NCBI RefSeq assembly: GCF_964355755.1
Contig: NC_092673.1
Coordinates: 27,409,001-27,473,000 of the forward strand
Source: Antedon mediterranea
Taxonomy: Eukaryota; Echinodermata; Crinoidea; Comatulida; Antedonidae
Direction: 5' to 3'
DNA: 64,000 nt
Shown here: positions 11,101-26,100 of the stretch, piece by piece
Numbering within the stretch: the first letter of the stretch is position 1
Layout of the letters: every line of letters starts with the position of its first letter
Notes under the pieces: generated by a model
What the model was told of the DNA's origin: nothing
The model's input: only the letters and a program-made list of their open reading frames with translations
Databases searched by the model: none
Program-made: the position numbers and the translations under genes

Positions 11101-14100
11101 GTGGACACTCCAGATGTCTTTCTCAACGGTTCCCAAACACTGATGGGATATGAAGGCTTAAACAATAATAAAATAATAAGGACAGACACCTTATATCATA
11201 CGGTCATATTAAATTCGTTTTAAGCGAAAGATTTAAACTTTTATATATACTGTACATCGATGAATCCTCAACGGCAAAACCGTTAAAGCAAAGTTGCTAC
11301 AAGTACATGATACGCTTCAGTGAACACTCTTTTTAGCGAATAGTTAAATTTCCTTAGGCGTAATTTACGATAATCTGTGGATACCAATAGTTGAATTGTA
11401 CAAAATCGGATAGCGTAATAGCTCAATTGAGACAGATTTGTAGCTTGTGAATAAAATCAACACGATTTTATAGTGATATTGTTCAAAAGCCCGAGGGGTA
11501 CATGCTATTAAGATTGTGTTTAACTTTATCAAAACTCGAACCGGAAAATTGGGAAAAGGGATATTTTTTTGGTCGATGCCCTACAAAAAAAGAAACTTTA
11601 TCTGGAGCCATCAGTGTCTAGACATTAATTCCTGATATTGACATGTTTTTTTAGACGAATGGTGTTAAAAATAAATATAACTTTATTCAGAATTATTGAA
11701 ACTGTATAATTATAACAATAATTCGGTATATTTTTACGTACATGAATAGGCTTACATTTCTTGCTTTCCTATAGGTTTATTACCGTTGTACTTTACATTT
11801 CAGATTCCCTAATATCAATGCAAACAATATATACTTTTTAGGTATAAAATTATTTATTATAGACAATAGCTATTAATAATTTGATATCATTGTACATGAC
11901 TACAATTCTACAAGGTCATAATACTGTAGCCCCCCCCCCCCCCCCCCCCACTTACAATCATTGACATACTCTCATAGGCCTATGTTTGTATACAGGACAT
12001 TATAACGAAGTGCATTTCATCAGCCTAGATGTTTAAAAAAACCGTTGTCAAATTGCTCGTGTCTCTTGTATGTCAAACGGTATGGGATCCCACGATTGTA
12101 TCGAATACATTGCCTTTTCGGGTGGCTTTCTAATCCTACGTTATCAAAGAGATTATACGGGATTTCCTAACGTAGTGGCGTACACTTCAGCCCCTAGCCC
12201 TGTCTCTTATAAAGCATGATTACTTTGAACCATCACAAATTGTGTCAAGTAGATTGTTCCTTAACTTGTCACTTGTCACTTTTACTTATCACATGGCCTA
12301 AAGCGACAAATATAAAATAAATGTTATCAACGCATGCTTGGTCATTCACTTAAGAAACATTGATTTTGCCAGATAAAAAAAACTCAGTTAAAGCATGCAT
12401 AAAGCATTTAAGTTATACTATCCGTACTTTACTAGTGATGTATAATGACAAATTATAACAACATTAAGTGGCTGATGTGATTAATAAGTGAGCGCCGTTA
12501 TTGAGACATCATGTTCTAGACCGTTTCAACGTAGCTGTTTACCGGCGATGTTTGACTTACCAGTGAGTAACGATAACTTGCCATAATAATACATTCTGGA
12601 CATCGGTGAGTTAGATTGATCAACATCTTTTAAGTTAACCAAATATTTAATTGGCGTCCATGATCATCATTATTGTTTCACTGCCTGTCGTTTAGTTGTT
12701 GTTGGTATGTCATGATAAAACAATTCATATTACATTGTATATATTGTAATTTATTGTACATACTTGTTAACTTAGGCTATATAGTGTTAACTATTCTCTG
12801 CTGTAAGCAGCTTGCTCAATTTTATTCATTTGTCATTTCCTTTTCTGTCTAATTTAAATGTTTGAATGTGACCTTTTTGATAATGTAAATGTGAGCACAG
12901 AATATTTTAACGAAGATAACTTAATTTCTTCACTTGAACATTCTAATTTATCATCAAACTTTTCTATATTTGGACTAAACTGTCGTAGTGTTGTTAATAA
13001 GTTTGACTTAATCTCAAACTATTTAGACTCACTCGTACATGCCTTCTCCGTCATTGCCTTCAGTGAAACCTGGTTAACCGAAAAAGATAATATTAATCTA
13101 TACCAGTTACCAGGCTACAGTTTGATTCACAATGATAGGAAAGATAAGAGAGGTGGTGGGGTAGCGTTCTATGTTACCAACAAACTAACATATATTATTA
13201 GAAATGATCTGTCATCTTGTATGACTGAAGCAGAGACTATTTTTATTGAGATTGAGTTAGAATCAAGAAATAATGTTATTTGTGGTATAGTTTATAGACC
13301 ACCCTCACGTTCCTTGCAAAAGTTTGATGATGAATTAACATGTGTAATGCAAATGATTAATCTAGAAAAAAAGAAAGCTTACCTTGTGGGAGACTATAAC
13401 ATAAACTTACTCCAACAATCTACCGACAACACTATCCAATCACACTTAGACACAATATTTTCTCAGTCATTTCAGCCAATCATAAAAAGTCCTACTAGAA
13501 TATCCGATAATTGTGCTTCAATAATTGATAACATTTATTGCAACATCGATTCTTTTACTACGTCCCTTAAAAGTGGAATACTTATTACTGATATTTCTGA
13601 TCACTTCCCAATATTCTGTGTAGATACTTTGGAAAAACATAATAAGCAATATCCTCGATTTGTATATAAACGACAATACTCTCCTCAACAAACGGAGTAT
13701 TTTTTGCAAGAATTACAAAGTAATCAGTGGAATGATGTGCTATTCTCAAATAATGCGAATGTTGCTTATCAAAATTTTACAAACACTTTAAATAAAACAA
13801 TTGATAATTGTTTCCCTTTAAAACGAATTAGAAATAAGGCGAACAAGTTAAAATCTCCTTGGATCACAGCTGAAATTGCCAGAGCTATCTCTCAAAAACA
13901 TAAATTATATAAAAAGTACAAACAAAATAACACCACTACTAATAAAAGTACGTACATACATTTTAGAAACAAGTTAACCACTACTATTAGAAATCGGAAA
14001 AAAGAATATTATATGGTCCAGTTTGAACGAAATAAACAAGATATTAAAAAAACGTGGACAATCCTAAATGATATAATGGGTAGGAAAAAGACTACCAATT

Positions 14101-17100
14101 TGCCTACAAAAATAAAATTGGGTACTGAGACTTTCTCTCATAATGATGAGAAAGCTGATGCATTCAACTCTTTTTTTATTAATATTGGAGAAAAACTAAA
14201 TAATAAATTTAGGCATGAATCTCAAAATGAAGAAATCACCCACAGAACTTTCTTAAAGGGAAATTTTACCTCTTCAATGTTTTTTAAGCCTGTTACTGAA
14301 CATGAACTTAACCACTATATTAAAAACACAAAGAATACTTCTCCTGGCCATGATGGTATAAGTGCCCAACTCATAAAATCTGCTTCCCCGTTTATTTTAA
14401 AACCTTTATTGCATATTATTAATACGTCATTATCATCGGGCTGTGTCCCGGCTGATATAAAAATTGCTAAAGTTATCCCGGTATTTAAGAATGGTGACAT
14501 CTCCGATATAAATAATTATCGGCCTATTTCCATTTTACCTTTTTTTTCCAAAATATTTGAGAGGATTGTGTATGATCAAACGATTTGTTACCTCTCAAAA
14601 TATAACGTACTGAGTAAAACACAGTATGGATTTAGACAACACCATTCAACTAGTCATGCTTTAATACAATCGATTGAAAAAATCACAAACGCTATTGAGA
14701 ATAAAGAGTTCACACTAGGAGTTTTCCTTGATTTATCAAAAGCGTTTGATACAATCGATCATGATGTATTATTAGATAAGTTAAGATTTTATGGTATAAG
14801 AGGAGTTCCGCTAAACTGGTTCTCAAACTATCTTAAAAAAAGACTACAATACACATTTATTGTTAATACTGCATCTAGTAAAATGACAGTAAACACTGGA
14901 GTTCCTCAGGGATCCATATTGGGTCCATTATTATTTCTTATATTCATTAATGATATTAGTCTAGCATGTAACCATGTAGACATGATTATGTATGCAGATG
15001 ACACAAATGTGTTTTATAGTCACAATGATATTACTCAAGCTTTTGATACAATGAACCAGGAGTTATCTATACTTTCGGACTGGTTTATTGCTAACAAATT
15101 AACGCTAAATGTAAACAAATCAAAATATGTTATATTTAAGGCTAGAAATAAGTCAGCTGACACTACCTCACTAGAATTGAGGATGGGAAATGAATGTATA
15201 GTAAAAGCTACTGAAGTTAAATTTCTAGGCTTATTTCTGGATGAAACTTTATCGTTTAATTTTCATGTAAATGAGGTAGCAAACAGTATTTCTAGAATAA
15301 TTGGTGTCTTAAACAAAGTGAAGTCTATGTTATCAAGTAAAATCTTGTTAACGGTATACAATGCACTTATATTACCTAGAATAACGTATGCTATCACAGT
15401 ATGGGGTGCTACTTCTGCTACAAACTTAAACCGTATACATATTCTCCAGAAAAAAGCACTTAGAAATATTTGTCATGTTCATTTTATGCATCCTTCTCAT
15501 CCACTTTTTATTTCAACCCAAACATTAAATATTTTTGACCTTTATACGAAACACACTGCTATATTTATGTATCAATATAAACATAATCTATTACCTGAAT
15601 CATTTAATAACTTATTTAGTACATCTGCCTCATTCCATAATTACTCAACTAGAAACAGGTCAAACTACTGTCCACAACTAAAACGCACCAAAGTCGGACA
15701 GCAATGTATTTCCTACCAAGGAACACATATTTGGAACAATTTAACAGACTATATAAAACAATCCCCCACTTTAAGTTTGTTTAAACAGAGATTAAAGCAA
15801 TATTATAACAATAGAAATATTTAAGTTAAGTAAATCACATTATGTTATTTTGGTTTGTTCTTTTTGTTTGTACTAATTGTTTGATCTTTTTGTTAGGGTT
15901 ACATGCTTAAAGCACTTGTGCTTATTTTGTATCCCATTCCATTATCTTATTATTTGTATTGTATTTGTATATGTTTTTATTTTGATTATGGAATAAAAAT
16001 GTCGATGAATTGAATTGATAAAGTATAGGAAATCTACGGAATTATTCTGTAAGCCGGTAAATAAAAAGTATAGGCAGATGATAAGGAATCTATTGTTACA
16101 ATTCATTTTAGGAATTAAACCTCAAATTAACAGGGCCTATTATATGTGGCAATTTGTTTATTCATTTTGGGTCTTTCAAAACCACAACAAGGTTCAATAG
16201 TTGTTTAGCTCAATGACTCCAGCTGAAAGTTTTGGTCATGACTTTAGATTGTTTCAATCTTAATAAAAACTGTGTTTACATGTATAACATATTGTTGAGA
16301 TTTTCCAAATATCTTAGGGGCATGTGGCTTAAACTGCCAACGAACCTTCCGTATTTGATTAAGGACGATCACTCGCTCTAATACACCAGGATAAAGAAGA
16401 AGCACCCAGGCTGGGGTTTTAGCCGTCTTCTATTGAAAGGCTTCAGGGTATTACGAGACGCACTGCCGCCCGATACTTCCTCAGCTATTATGCTATTGAC
16501 AGTTGGCCTAGGCTGGCAAGTTCAGACGCTTTGTCCTAACGTCCAATCTTCGGAAAATAAAATAAATACGAAATTATCGTATTAGTATTCTTATAGACTT
16601 TAGATTTATAGTACAGAACGCTGTTGGGTGCAATATCAGAAAGCAAATAACTTTCTTGTTTAATAATAGGTGTCTCGTGCGTACTGATTTTACAATTTTT
16701 CTCCGGAAGGCTCACTTCTTGATCTACACTATCAAAAAAAGTGTGATGTGCCTAAATATGGCAGTGATATGCAAAAAATGGTAGTGATATGACATCATCA
16801 TGTCCATATATGGGCACGTCACATTTTTTTGTCACAAAAAGTTTGATAGTGTAGACAAAGCTTTAGGCCTATCTATTCTTCAAATGAAGATTTTAAAATG
16901 CTACCGGAAGATACACTCTATAGTGCAGGCTTTGTTGCCTTTGCCTGTGAGTTTATATTCATCAAAAGAAAGAATGTTTTGGGAATAAACGCAAATCATT
17001 TTAATGACTGAAAACATATAAAAGCTCAAAGTGCTTTATTGGTAGTGGTGGTTATGCTCCTCATCCTTCATTCAGTTTAAACGAGATTGTTGCGTGACCC

Positions 17101-20100
17101 TCAACCATTTACATATCTATCGTAAATCGTTAATCTTCCAACATGACGAGCTTCGCGGCGGCAAAACGTACACGAACTCTGCGGGTCTTTTCTGTCACAC
17201 TCTCCACTCACCAAGCGTAGGTCAAGTGGTCTGACATGACCTTACAATTTTGAATAATGCACCCCTAATTCACCGAGGAATCGACGTCAAACTTTTTAAA
17301 TAAACAAATTGTTTTACACGCGCAGAGCTTTATTTATCCAAAGCTATAAATTTAAGTGGCGTGAAATTTAGGCTTACTTTCGTTAAATGGGTTATGTGAA
17401 ATGATTCCTGGTGTCGTCAGTCAATTTTTCTTTATTTATCCCACCTCGTATTTTGTATTTTAACATTGGGATCCCGTGGAACATAGCCCGGCTACCTTCG
17501 TATTAAAATTTAAGAAACAGAAATGTTATTAGGTATATTATATCTGAATTAGCAAAGACCCAACGCGCGTTCCACCAACGAGGAACCAAAATGTGTGTTC
17601 ACATCAAAGCTTTTGTATAGCCGGCTTATTATACCTCTCTGGTTCACACGCATATTGTACGTTATGTATCCACGTACGTTCGCTCACTTTGCCGACGTTC
17701 GGTCACTATATCCCACAATCCATTGCGTGCAGGTAGTAAGCTATATCATTATATAATAAGATCAGTGTCTATTGTCGACGACGACGACAGAGTTTTGAGG
17801 AGGTCACGTCATGTACTTCCTCATGATGACGGAATAGAAATGACGCATTTACATTGATTTATTCGTAATATCATCACGAAACGCGGAACAACCTAAAACA
17901 TCATGATTGAAGACCCCTGGAATTGTATATACTATTTTGCTACGGAACATTTGGCATAAAGAATAAACTTTTGTCAAGAATTAATTGCGCACTTTCAATT
18001 AACTAAAAGTGGGGCATTTTAGTTTCAGTTATATTGCATTTAAAGGTTTTTTATCTTCTGGTATGTGCATCAAGATTCATTCAAACTATAAAGCGCATAG
18101 TGTGAAGGATTTGAGAGCAAACGTCACGACGCCTAAGCACGTGATTTGTTGTTTGTTACGCGTCGTGACGTTTGCTCCTAAACCGATCCCATCATGCATT
18201 GTGCAATGACGTTCTTCGCGCGACAAACCATATTTAGAAACGTTGGCCTACAGAAAACTAAACGTGTTATTTCGTCTAAAGATACTAAACATACAGATTG
18301 AATAATACGGATAGAGAGGGTTTAAAACACTTTTCACAAAATGTATCCTTATAACTTCAAAAAGTTCGCTTAAGCCTATAACTTGTCTTTTATCGTCATC
18401 TTATTTATCATAACTATTCATCCGTGCTGAAGTTTTTCACCCGCCGTCCTGCAAATAGTTCACTGTCATTACTAATACTACATTTATGGCATCATAATTC
18501 TTATTTCAAACGATTGCCTCAATATAGACCACACTGTTAGTTTTTCCCAAAGGAGATTGACTTTCGAAAGTGTATTGTGAACCAAATAATACACTTTAGT
18601 ATGGAACGCCGTTTACGCAACATTTCGATGATATGAATTTTATGACGCGATATGTGAATGAAATGCATCGATATGAATTAAATGGTGCGATATATGAATG
18701 AAATGTTTTGAATTGAATGCTTTGAATTGAATATTTTGAATGAAATGTTTTGAATGAAATGTTTTGAATGAAATGTTTTGAATGAAATGTTTTGAATGAA
18801 ATGTTTTGAATGAAATGTTTTGAATGAAATGTTTTGAATGAAATGTTTTGAATGAAATGTTTGAATTGAATTGAAAAGTCAAACTATTGGTGGCGTATGT
18901 CATTCTCGCTCGCGATTATTTTCTCAACCTCTTAGGCCTAAGCCTGGGTACCCTCATCTCCTTTCTTCCACGCTGCCTTTACAGAGAATCCTAACAGACC
19001 TGGGTTCGGAAATATGTATTCCAATGTTTCAGGTCTGTTAGGGAGTCTCTGTAAAGGATTCATATTGATGACAGCGTTGAAAGGAGATGAGGGTACCCAT
19101 GCTTAGGCCTATTAAGAGGTTGAAAAAAAATCGCGAGCGGGAATGACATACGCCGCCAATAGTTTGACTTTTCAATTCAATTCAAACATTTCATTCAAAA
19201 CATTTCATTCAAAACATTTCATTCAAAACATTTAATTTAAAACATTCAATTCAAAACATTTCATTCAAAACATTTCATTCAAAACATTCAATTCAAAGCA
19301 TTCAATTCAAAACATTTCATTCATATATCACGCCATTCAATTCATATCGATGCATTTCATTCACATATCGCGTCATAAAATTCATATCATCGAAATGTTG
19401 CGTAAACGGCGTTCCATACTTTAGGCTATAATAACCATGCTATGAGTTGTTACGTTACTAAACACCATTCTTTATAAATAGTTGTTGTCATATCTCATTC
19501 GTTTTCGAATTCAAATATTTTTTTGAGAATTTATTATTGCATTTAAAAGCAACAAATTACTTGAATATGAACTTTCACCAATTTTACTACTAAATCAATC
19601 GAATTTAGATATATAAGTATATTGTACATTATTTTTGGTATACAGAAAAGTTCACATAGTTAGAATGATTGTCTACCGTTACTGTGACTTTGGCGCGATT
19701 GCGCTCGAAGCTGACAATTACTTATTTCATTTTACGCATCACCGAATAATGTTAGGTCTCAGCATGAAGTATATAATACTTGTTATGGCATACTGCAGTA
19801 ATTTACAGTAAACTTACAAACTTTGATCTCAAAACATTAGTAGGCCTAAAGAAATGTCCAGCGCACGATATCAAGTTCAGAACGCTCCAAAATAATTAAA
19901 GCAACGGTTTCACATTAATGCATATTAAATTTTCCATCAATTTAGTTAAAAATATGTTTATTTCTGTATAGACATTTTAGTAAAATGTAACAGTACGGTA
20001 ATACTATGAAGTGAAAGGCAGAGGTGAAGCTTTCACGTGGGGGCTCTGTTTACTGAGAAAATAATCGGCTGATTCGCAGCTGAAAGATGAAACATTAGAC

Positions 20101-23100
20101 TATTATGTAGTTGACATTAGCAGATGCTGTAATTTAAGTTTCGTCTCCTTAGGAAAAACGGCCGAGTTAGTTCTTCAATAACTGCAACAGTCAGAAAGAA
20201 AGACAACAATCTAGGTCAGTCTGACAGTATGAGACTGCTCATCTTCAAACTAAATAAGCCTACTGGTGGTACGGTAGTTAGGCCTGTACTGAAAAGTAAT
20301 AATTCTGTATTCTATTAGTAGACTTAAGTCACCACTTTCCATAACGGACATAAAGTTCATCAGCGGGCTATTTTTCCCTTAGCTGGAGTGTATTACACAC
20401 CATATTCAAATGTATTTTTTTAAATTCAAATTTGCAAATCGCCGTCTAGCAGACTAGACGCAGCCCCTAATTTGAGATACAAACAAAATGTGTATGTATG
20501 ATGACGTTGTCAGTGCACAGTGGTATGACATCTCGTACCTTCACGTTCCAATTCGACATCAAAGAACATTCCAACAGCGGAAATCATTTCGAAAAATGAG
20601 TCAAAAGTAGCTTGTTATTGTTAACTATTGTTTAGAAATGCAATATATACAACTAGTAAAACTGCCAAAGTTTTAATGCATAAAAGCATTTTATTTTTTT
20701 TTTCAATGGAGCCCACGATTTGCTGTTTGTTTATTTCTGTCCCGTTTGTAAAATAACACTTAAAACATTATGATTTGTGAACTTGTAGGCCAAGTAGAAA
20801 CGAAGATCGATTTGTTAATGCCGTTGTTAGATGTCAAATTTACAGCCATAACTTGTCGGAGATTTTTATTGATCTGACAGAAACCGAATGACCGAAATTT
20901 GACACAAGAAGATGATATCGTAGATCCATGTAAAAAGTGAACATTGTGGGTTTTTTTTCCTCGGGGAGGGTCTGTTTTCGGTTTTTTTCCCCGGGGTGCT
21001 GTTTCAAACAGGCCTGACAAAGACCGTATAACTCGCGCACGGAATACAGCCGAAACGGGTGAATGAAATGTTTTTAATACAATTAAATGGTACAAAACGA
21101 AATGTTTCCAATTTGCGCGTTTACTGGCCTTCAAAGAACTCTAACCGGTTTTTAGTCAATGGAGTCAAGTTTAGCCATCTTTTCAACGGACTAATTGTGT
21201 TTCTTTAAACACAACGCTCCGCATAATAAACGATGACGTAATGTTTGTTGATTCTCTTACGCATTTATCTTCTTTTTTCCACGATGGCCTTGCGTATGGA
21301 TAGCCGATTTAATATTTGATAAGCGAAGGATTATTTGAACTCTCGCTTGTCATTGGTCAACACGCTTGCGTTGCGCTTACGTCCTTGCGTACCATATGTA
21401 CATACGCACTCTCAATACCAAACCACCTGTCTTGATTCATAGATAGATCTGAACCGAACCTCGGACGTTTTCAACGTGTTTAAACCGACACATTAAGCAC
21501 ATCTTTCAGTCATAGCAAACCTTTCAGCGTTGACCTTGTCACATACCGTTAAGTACTCTAGAGAAAAAAAATAGTACTTCTTTTTCGGGTTATCAAGACA
21601 AAAAAACAAGGTTGATTTTAACGAATACATTGATAGAAATATAGGTAACCTTTTTTATATAAAGGTGAACCCAAACGGTAAACGCGAATGGTCATTTCTT
21701 GAACTGAAAGCTCAAACGTTCAAACACATAAATCACTCGAGGATTTTAAATACCGTAACCTAAAGTGCTACAAGATATGCAACGCGCAATGTGTCAAAAC
21801 ATCCGAATAATTGTTTCAGTAAAAACAAAGATAGTGTAGTAGTACTACACTACCTTTGGTAAAAACATACACCACATCAGTATTTCTGACATAAATTGCG
21901 TACCATAGTTTACAGAAATCGGGAGAATGAGTGGATGATGGTTTTAGTTACTAGGGTATTGTTTATGTGAAGCTAAATCAACACGAGTTATCGTCGTCAA
22001 GCCTTGATTCTTGCTGTCTGTCAGCGCGCTAATCAAGGTCTATCTGTCACCTAAAGTGTGGCTATCCTTGTCAACTTGATTGCTACAACATGGCCTAGCG
22101 TGATGACGTATGTCACCCGTTACAGGTACAACGGGATAATCCACAAATATTGTATGTGTAAATTCAAATGAATTATATAAATTCAGATGCAAATTAGTGG
22201 GGAAAATGGCAATGCTGTGGATATCAGTGGCTGAGTGAATATACAGATACAAATATTAAAGCAAAAGCTAAATTAAAATAGTAAAGTAAAATAGTCGTAA
22301 CAGCTTTTAGAAAACAGTATTCCCTCATCAGGGCTAATTGATTGTCGGCCCGAGAAGCCTCACACACTGTAAAGTATAGCTACGGAGAAGTACTACATAT
22401 TATTTAGGCCTACCTACTACTAGGGAAGATTAAGCATCACTCGCTCCTCTCTGGTACGCATAACATCCACATTTCAACGCAAGAATAAATTATATTTGAG
22501 TTGACAACGAAATTGCGGTGGGCTAAAAATTAAGCATTATTTAAAATACATTTTCCCTGTGGCACACTTTTGTAAATTAGAGAGGGCCTACTGTCTAGAG
22601 ATGTTATCACCTAACAACATTCAGAACACCTTCCCACGTTACGTGCCTTCGTATGATACGATAATTTAACCTACTTTTGACACCTTGTTAAGATATGATC
22701 AATGTATCACATTTTTGTATACTTCATCAACAATGTGCTAATTAACTTTGAATTGGACCGATCTAGGTATATGAATCTATTTGTATGTGTGTGGACACAG
22801 CACGCGTAATTTCCACGACAACGAGCGCGTGCCGATGCAAATCTGTCACGTTGCCACTTGGACTTCCAACTGTTAACCCAATTTTGTTTTTAATTGCTAC
22901 AGGTTGCTGTTTCATATAGGAAGTGTCCTCGCCCTGCACCCTTTTGAGTTTATCAGAGTAAATTAATTCTTTAGGCCCAGTCAGAGGTCTTGGTTTAGTG
23001 AGATGTTGTTCGTTTCAACTAGGTTGTAATGTTTCGTCAGGTGTGTGATTCGTTAAGGTGGGTGTGTGAAGGTCAGGCCTAACCCTCATGGCGTTATTTA

Positions 23101-26100
23101 GTCTAAATTTAATTTCAATAACATTTAAGAAAATTTAAACTGTAAATAGAAAACGCACTAAAATCGTGGAGCTTTGGTGACCAATCACAAGCGACAGTTT
23201 GAATAGTCCATCGCTTGTGATTGGTCAATTGCCTGCGCTGCGCATATTAGGTTTTTAGTTCGGCGAAAGTAAACTGCTCTCAGGAAGGACGACGGCCTAT
23301 TCGATTAAAAAATGACAATGACAGACGTTTTTACACACTGTGTATAAATATTTGTCACCCATTTTGTGGTGATATGAAGATATGTGAAATCCACTAAACG
23401 AAAGTACCGTAATGTAAATGCATTTGATCGTGCCGAAAACTCTAATTCTGAATCCGTTACAGTACGGTGATATGAGTGAGTATATTATAAACATAATATG
23501 AATCACTTGATTAAACTTCAAAACGGTTGCCGCTCGGTCGCTGAATCTTTCCACAAACCCCAACTCACTTGGCAGTCATTTGGAACGAAAACAAAAATCT
23601 ATTATCTGAATTTATTTTGACGACATTTGTATTCGTGAAAAACTAATTTCAATTTGTTATATAACATAATTGAAAGAGTATAACACGTTCGGATATGGCG
23701 CCATGTTGAGTATTTGAATAACGTAGGACTTATGAATGCACTTGGCGCTGTGATGATGTCTACACCAACCCAAACTTCGGAACAGGGCTACACGATTTCC
23801 GGTTCGAATCTTTACAATTGTGGTTATTTATTTGTATTTCCATGCGATTCCAGTCAATTGATTCCCTTTATTCAACTTTTAAAACTGAATGTAGCAATAT
23901 CAGCAATATAAATATATCAAAAGTTCACTTTGTAAATCCAAAGTTGCCGGCGTACCATAACTTTCAATCTGCCCAAATATGGAAACGTTCAACGCTCGGT
24001 GATTGGTTGTATCAAATCACGTGGGATCTTTACAAGATCAAGGTCAGGACTTACGAGACTGATTGACGCTCGAGCGAATTGATTTTGTTGAGTTTATGAA
24101 GTGGTCCATGTTGTAACAAACTAAAGTTTATTTATTCAATACTATGAAAATCCATCAGCGCACAAACTCAATCATGTTAAGCAGATCGACAGGAAGACAG
24201 TTTGATCTATTTGACTTTCTGCATTCTTGAAATCTAACTAGTAGTTTGAACAAAATGATTCTCAAATGATAAATTTACAACCAAAATACTTCGGGTACAT
24301 CAACACTTGACTCTAACAACAAACACATAGCATCAAACACGGCAATAATTTCTAGAAATACATTCAAAAGCTTGAAATCACAACCGGTTATGTTTCGGAA
24401 AAACCTCCTAAAATATTCAAGAATTCGATACAAAGTTGGTCCTATTGACAATGTTAGAACTACAGTATAAACAAGTTAATTAAACTGATATTTATAATTT
24501 ATAAAGTGTAAATCTCTAAAAAAATTATTTTCTAAAAAAAGGGAAGGCCAAGCAAACAGCTACTTTCAGATTGAATTAGTGACTTGTCTATCTTCTGCAA
24601 TCAATGAAGCAAAAATGATAGTGATAGGTATGCTTTTATACTATTGAGGTATATTTTACATAGGGTATTTATGTAACCTTGTGCGCCTATAGAGTTGTAA
24701 TGAAACACAGGCAAATATTGTGCTTTTGCATATAAAGTCAAAATAGTCGTTGATTCGTTGCCAGTTTATCCTTGTTGTCCCAATTGTCATTCATTTCTTA
24801 TATTTCAGGTCTAGCCTTGTGAAAGGGTAAATATTAGACACCTACCGGCGAAATAAATAAAAACATTCCGAATTGAATATCACAACTTAGTTAAGTTTAG
24901 ACAAATAGATATCAATACAAATAAGAAAACATGGACTACCGGCCGCCAGAGGCTCACTACCTTACAGAAGTAAAATCAGTTTTAACGAAACCAACTTTGT
25001 CAGTCGGGCTATTAGTTCAGTAGTCTGTTCACATACGCGCACTTCTCAGCGCTTATTTTGACGAGTTCATTTCTAAATGATCAAGAAAATAAGCCTACAG
25101 AAATAAAATGGAAATCAAATCAAATTTCTAACTAATATTTGCTAAGGTTATTTGGAATACCGACTTAACTTAAGCAAAATCATTGACTTAAAAGCAAAGC
25201 TTTTTTAATACCAAAGACGTTTGATAAATCTGACACTTGACCACTACTAGCCTTCATTCTATCTTTTTTTTTAACTGAAGCAAAATTCTTAGAATGAAGT
25301 GTACAGTAAATAATGTTTGTTTATTATATTCTTTGCCATAGTTCTAAATCTCTGTTGCCAGGAGAAACAAAATGTTATGAGGCATGCTTTAAATTTCTTT
25401 CCCACAATGATGAATCGTGTTTTCAGATGAGATCCGACCGAGTGCCTTTGCCATCCGAGCCGCCACTCACCGTTCATGACAGCTTGAGTTTCCAACAAAC
25501 TTTCGGGCCTAGCCGCTAGCCCCAGAATCCCTCCCTCTCCGTCATATCAATTGGCACTGCGACTGTTGCCATTATCTGTGTATTTTCGATTGTTTGCGTG
25601 AGTTGACCTCAAAGATGCTCTATGGTGCGATTTCTTCCTTGAGGGGCCATGTTTTATCTGTCTGTCACGGTATTGTATTTTACTGGGAAACTTGAGAAAA
25701 AGAATTTTTATATATGGCACATCTACTAAACGACTCGGGAACTGACCCAACAACAAGACGCATAAAAAAGACCGGCGAAAATTATGATCATTTTATAGAG
25801 TAGCTAAACGTGACTTCACTGCAGCTATAAACCTCTAAATCACACCTAAAGGAACAATTTCTAAATTTATTTTATTACCTAATCACCCAAAAACACTGTC
25901 CACAATTAATTCACCTACTCCTTTCCCTATCATATAGTGGTTTTATGATGGCATATTTCCCGTCTTTAACAACACAGGTCAAAATGTAAACTTAATATCG
26001 TTCTTTAAGTCTAACCTCTTTAAATTAAATGTGGTTTTTAAACAAACATATTACAGTATTATAACAATCCTATTATGCTGCACACTAGATATCATACCTG

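Noticed and set aside
18640-18903. 87-codon repetitive protein FHSKHFIQNISFKT...
   Set aside because: It is a translation of the 14-bp ladder inside the fold-back element; 14 bp cycles through all frames, so stop-free reading is automatic.
20760-21134. 124-codon minus-strand frame
   Set aside because: No domain, no splice context, surrounded by intron sequence of LHX2/9; treated as chance.
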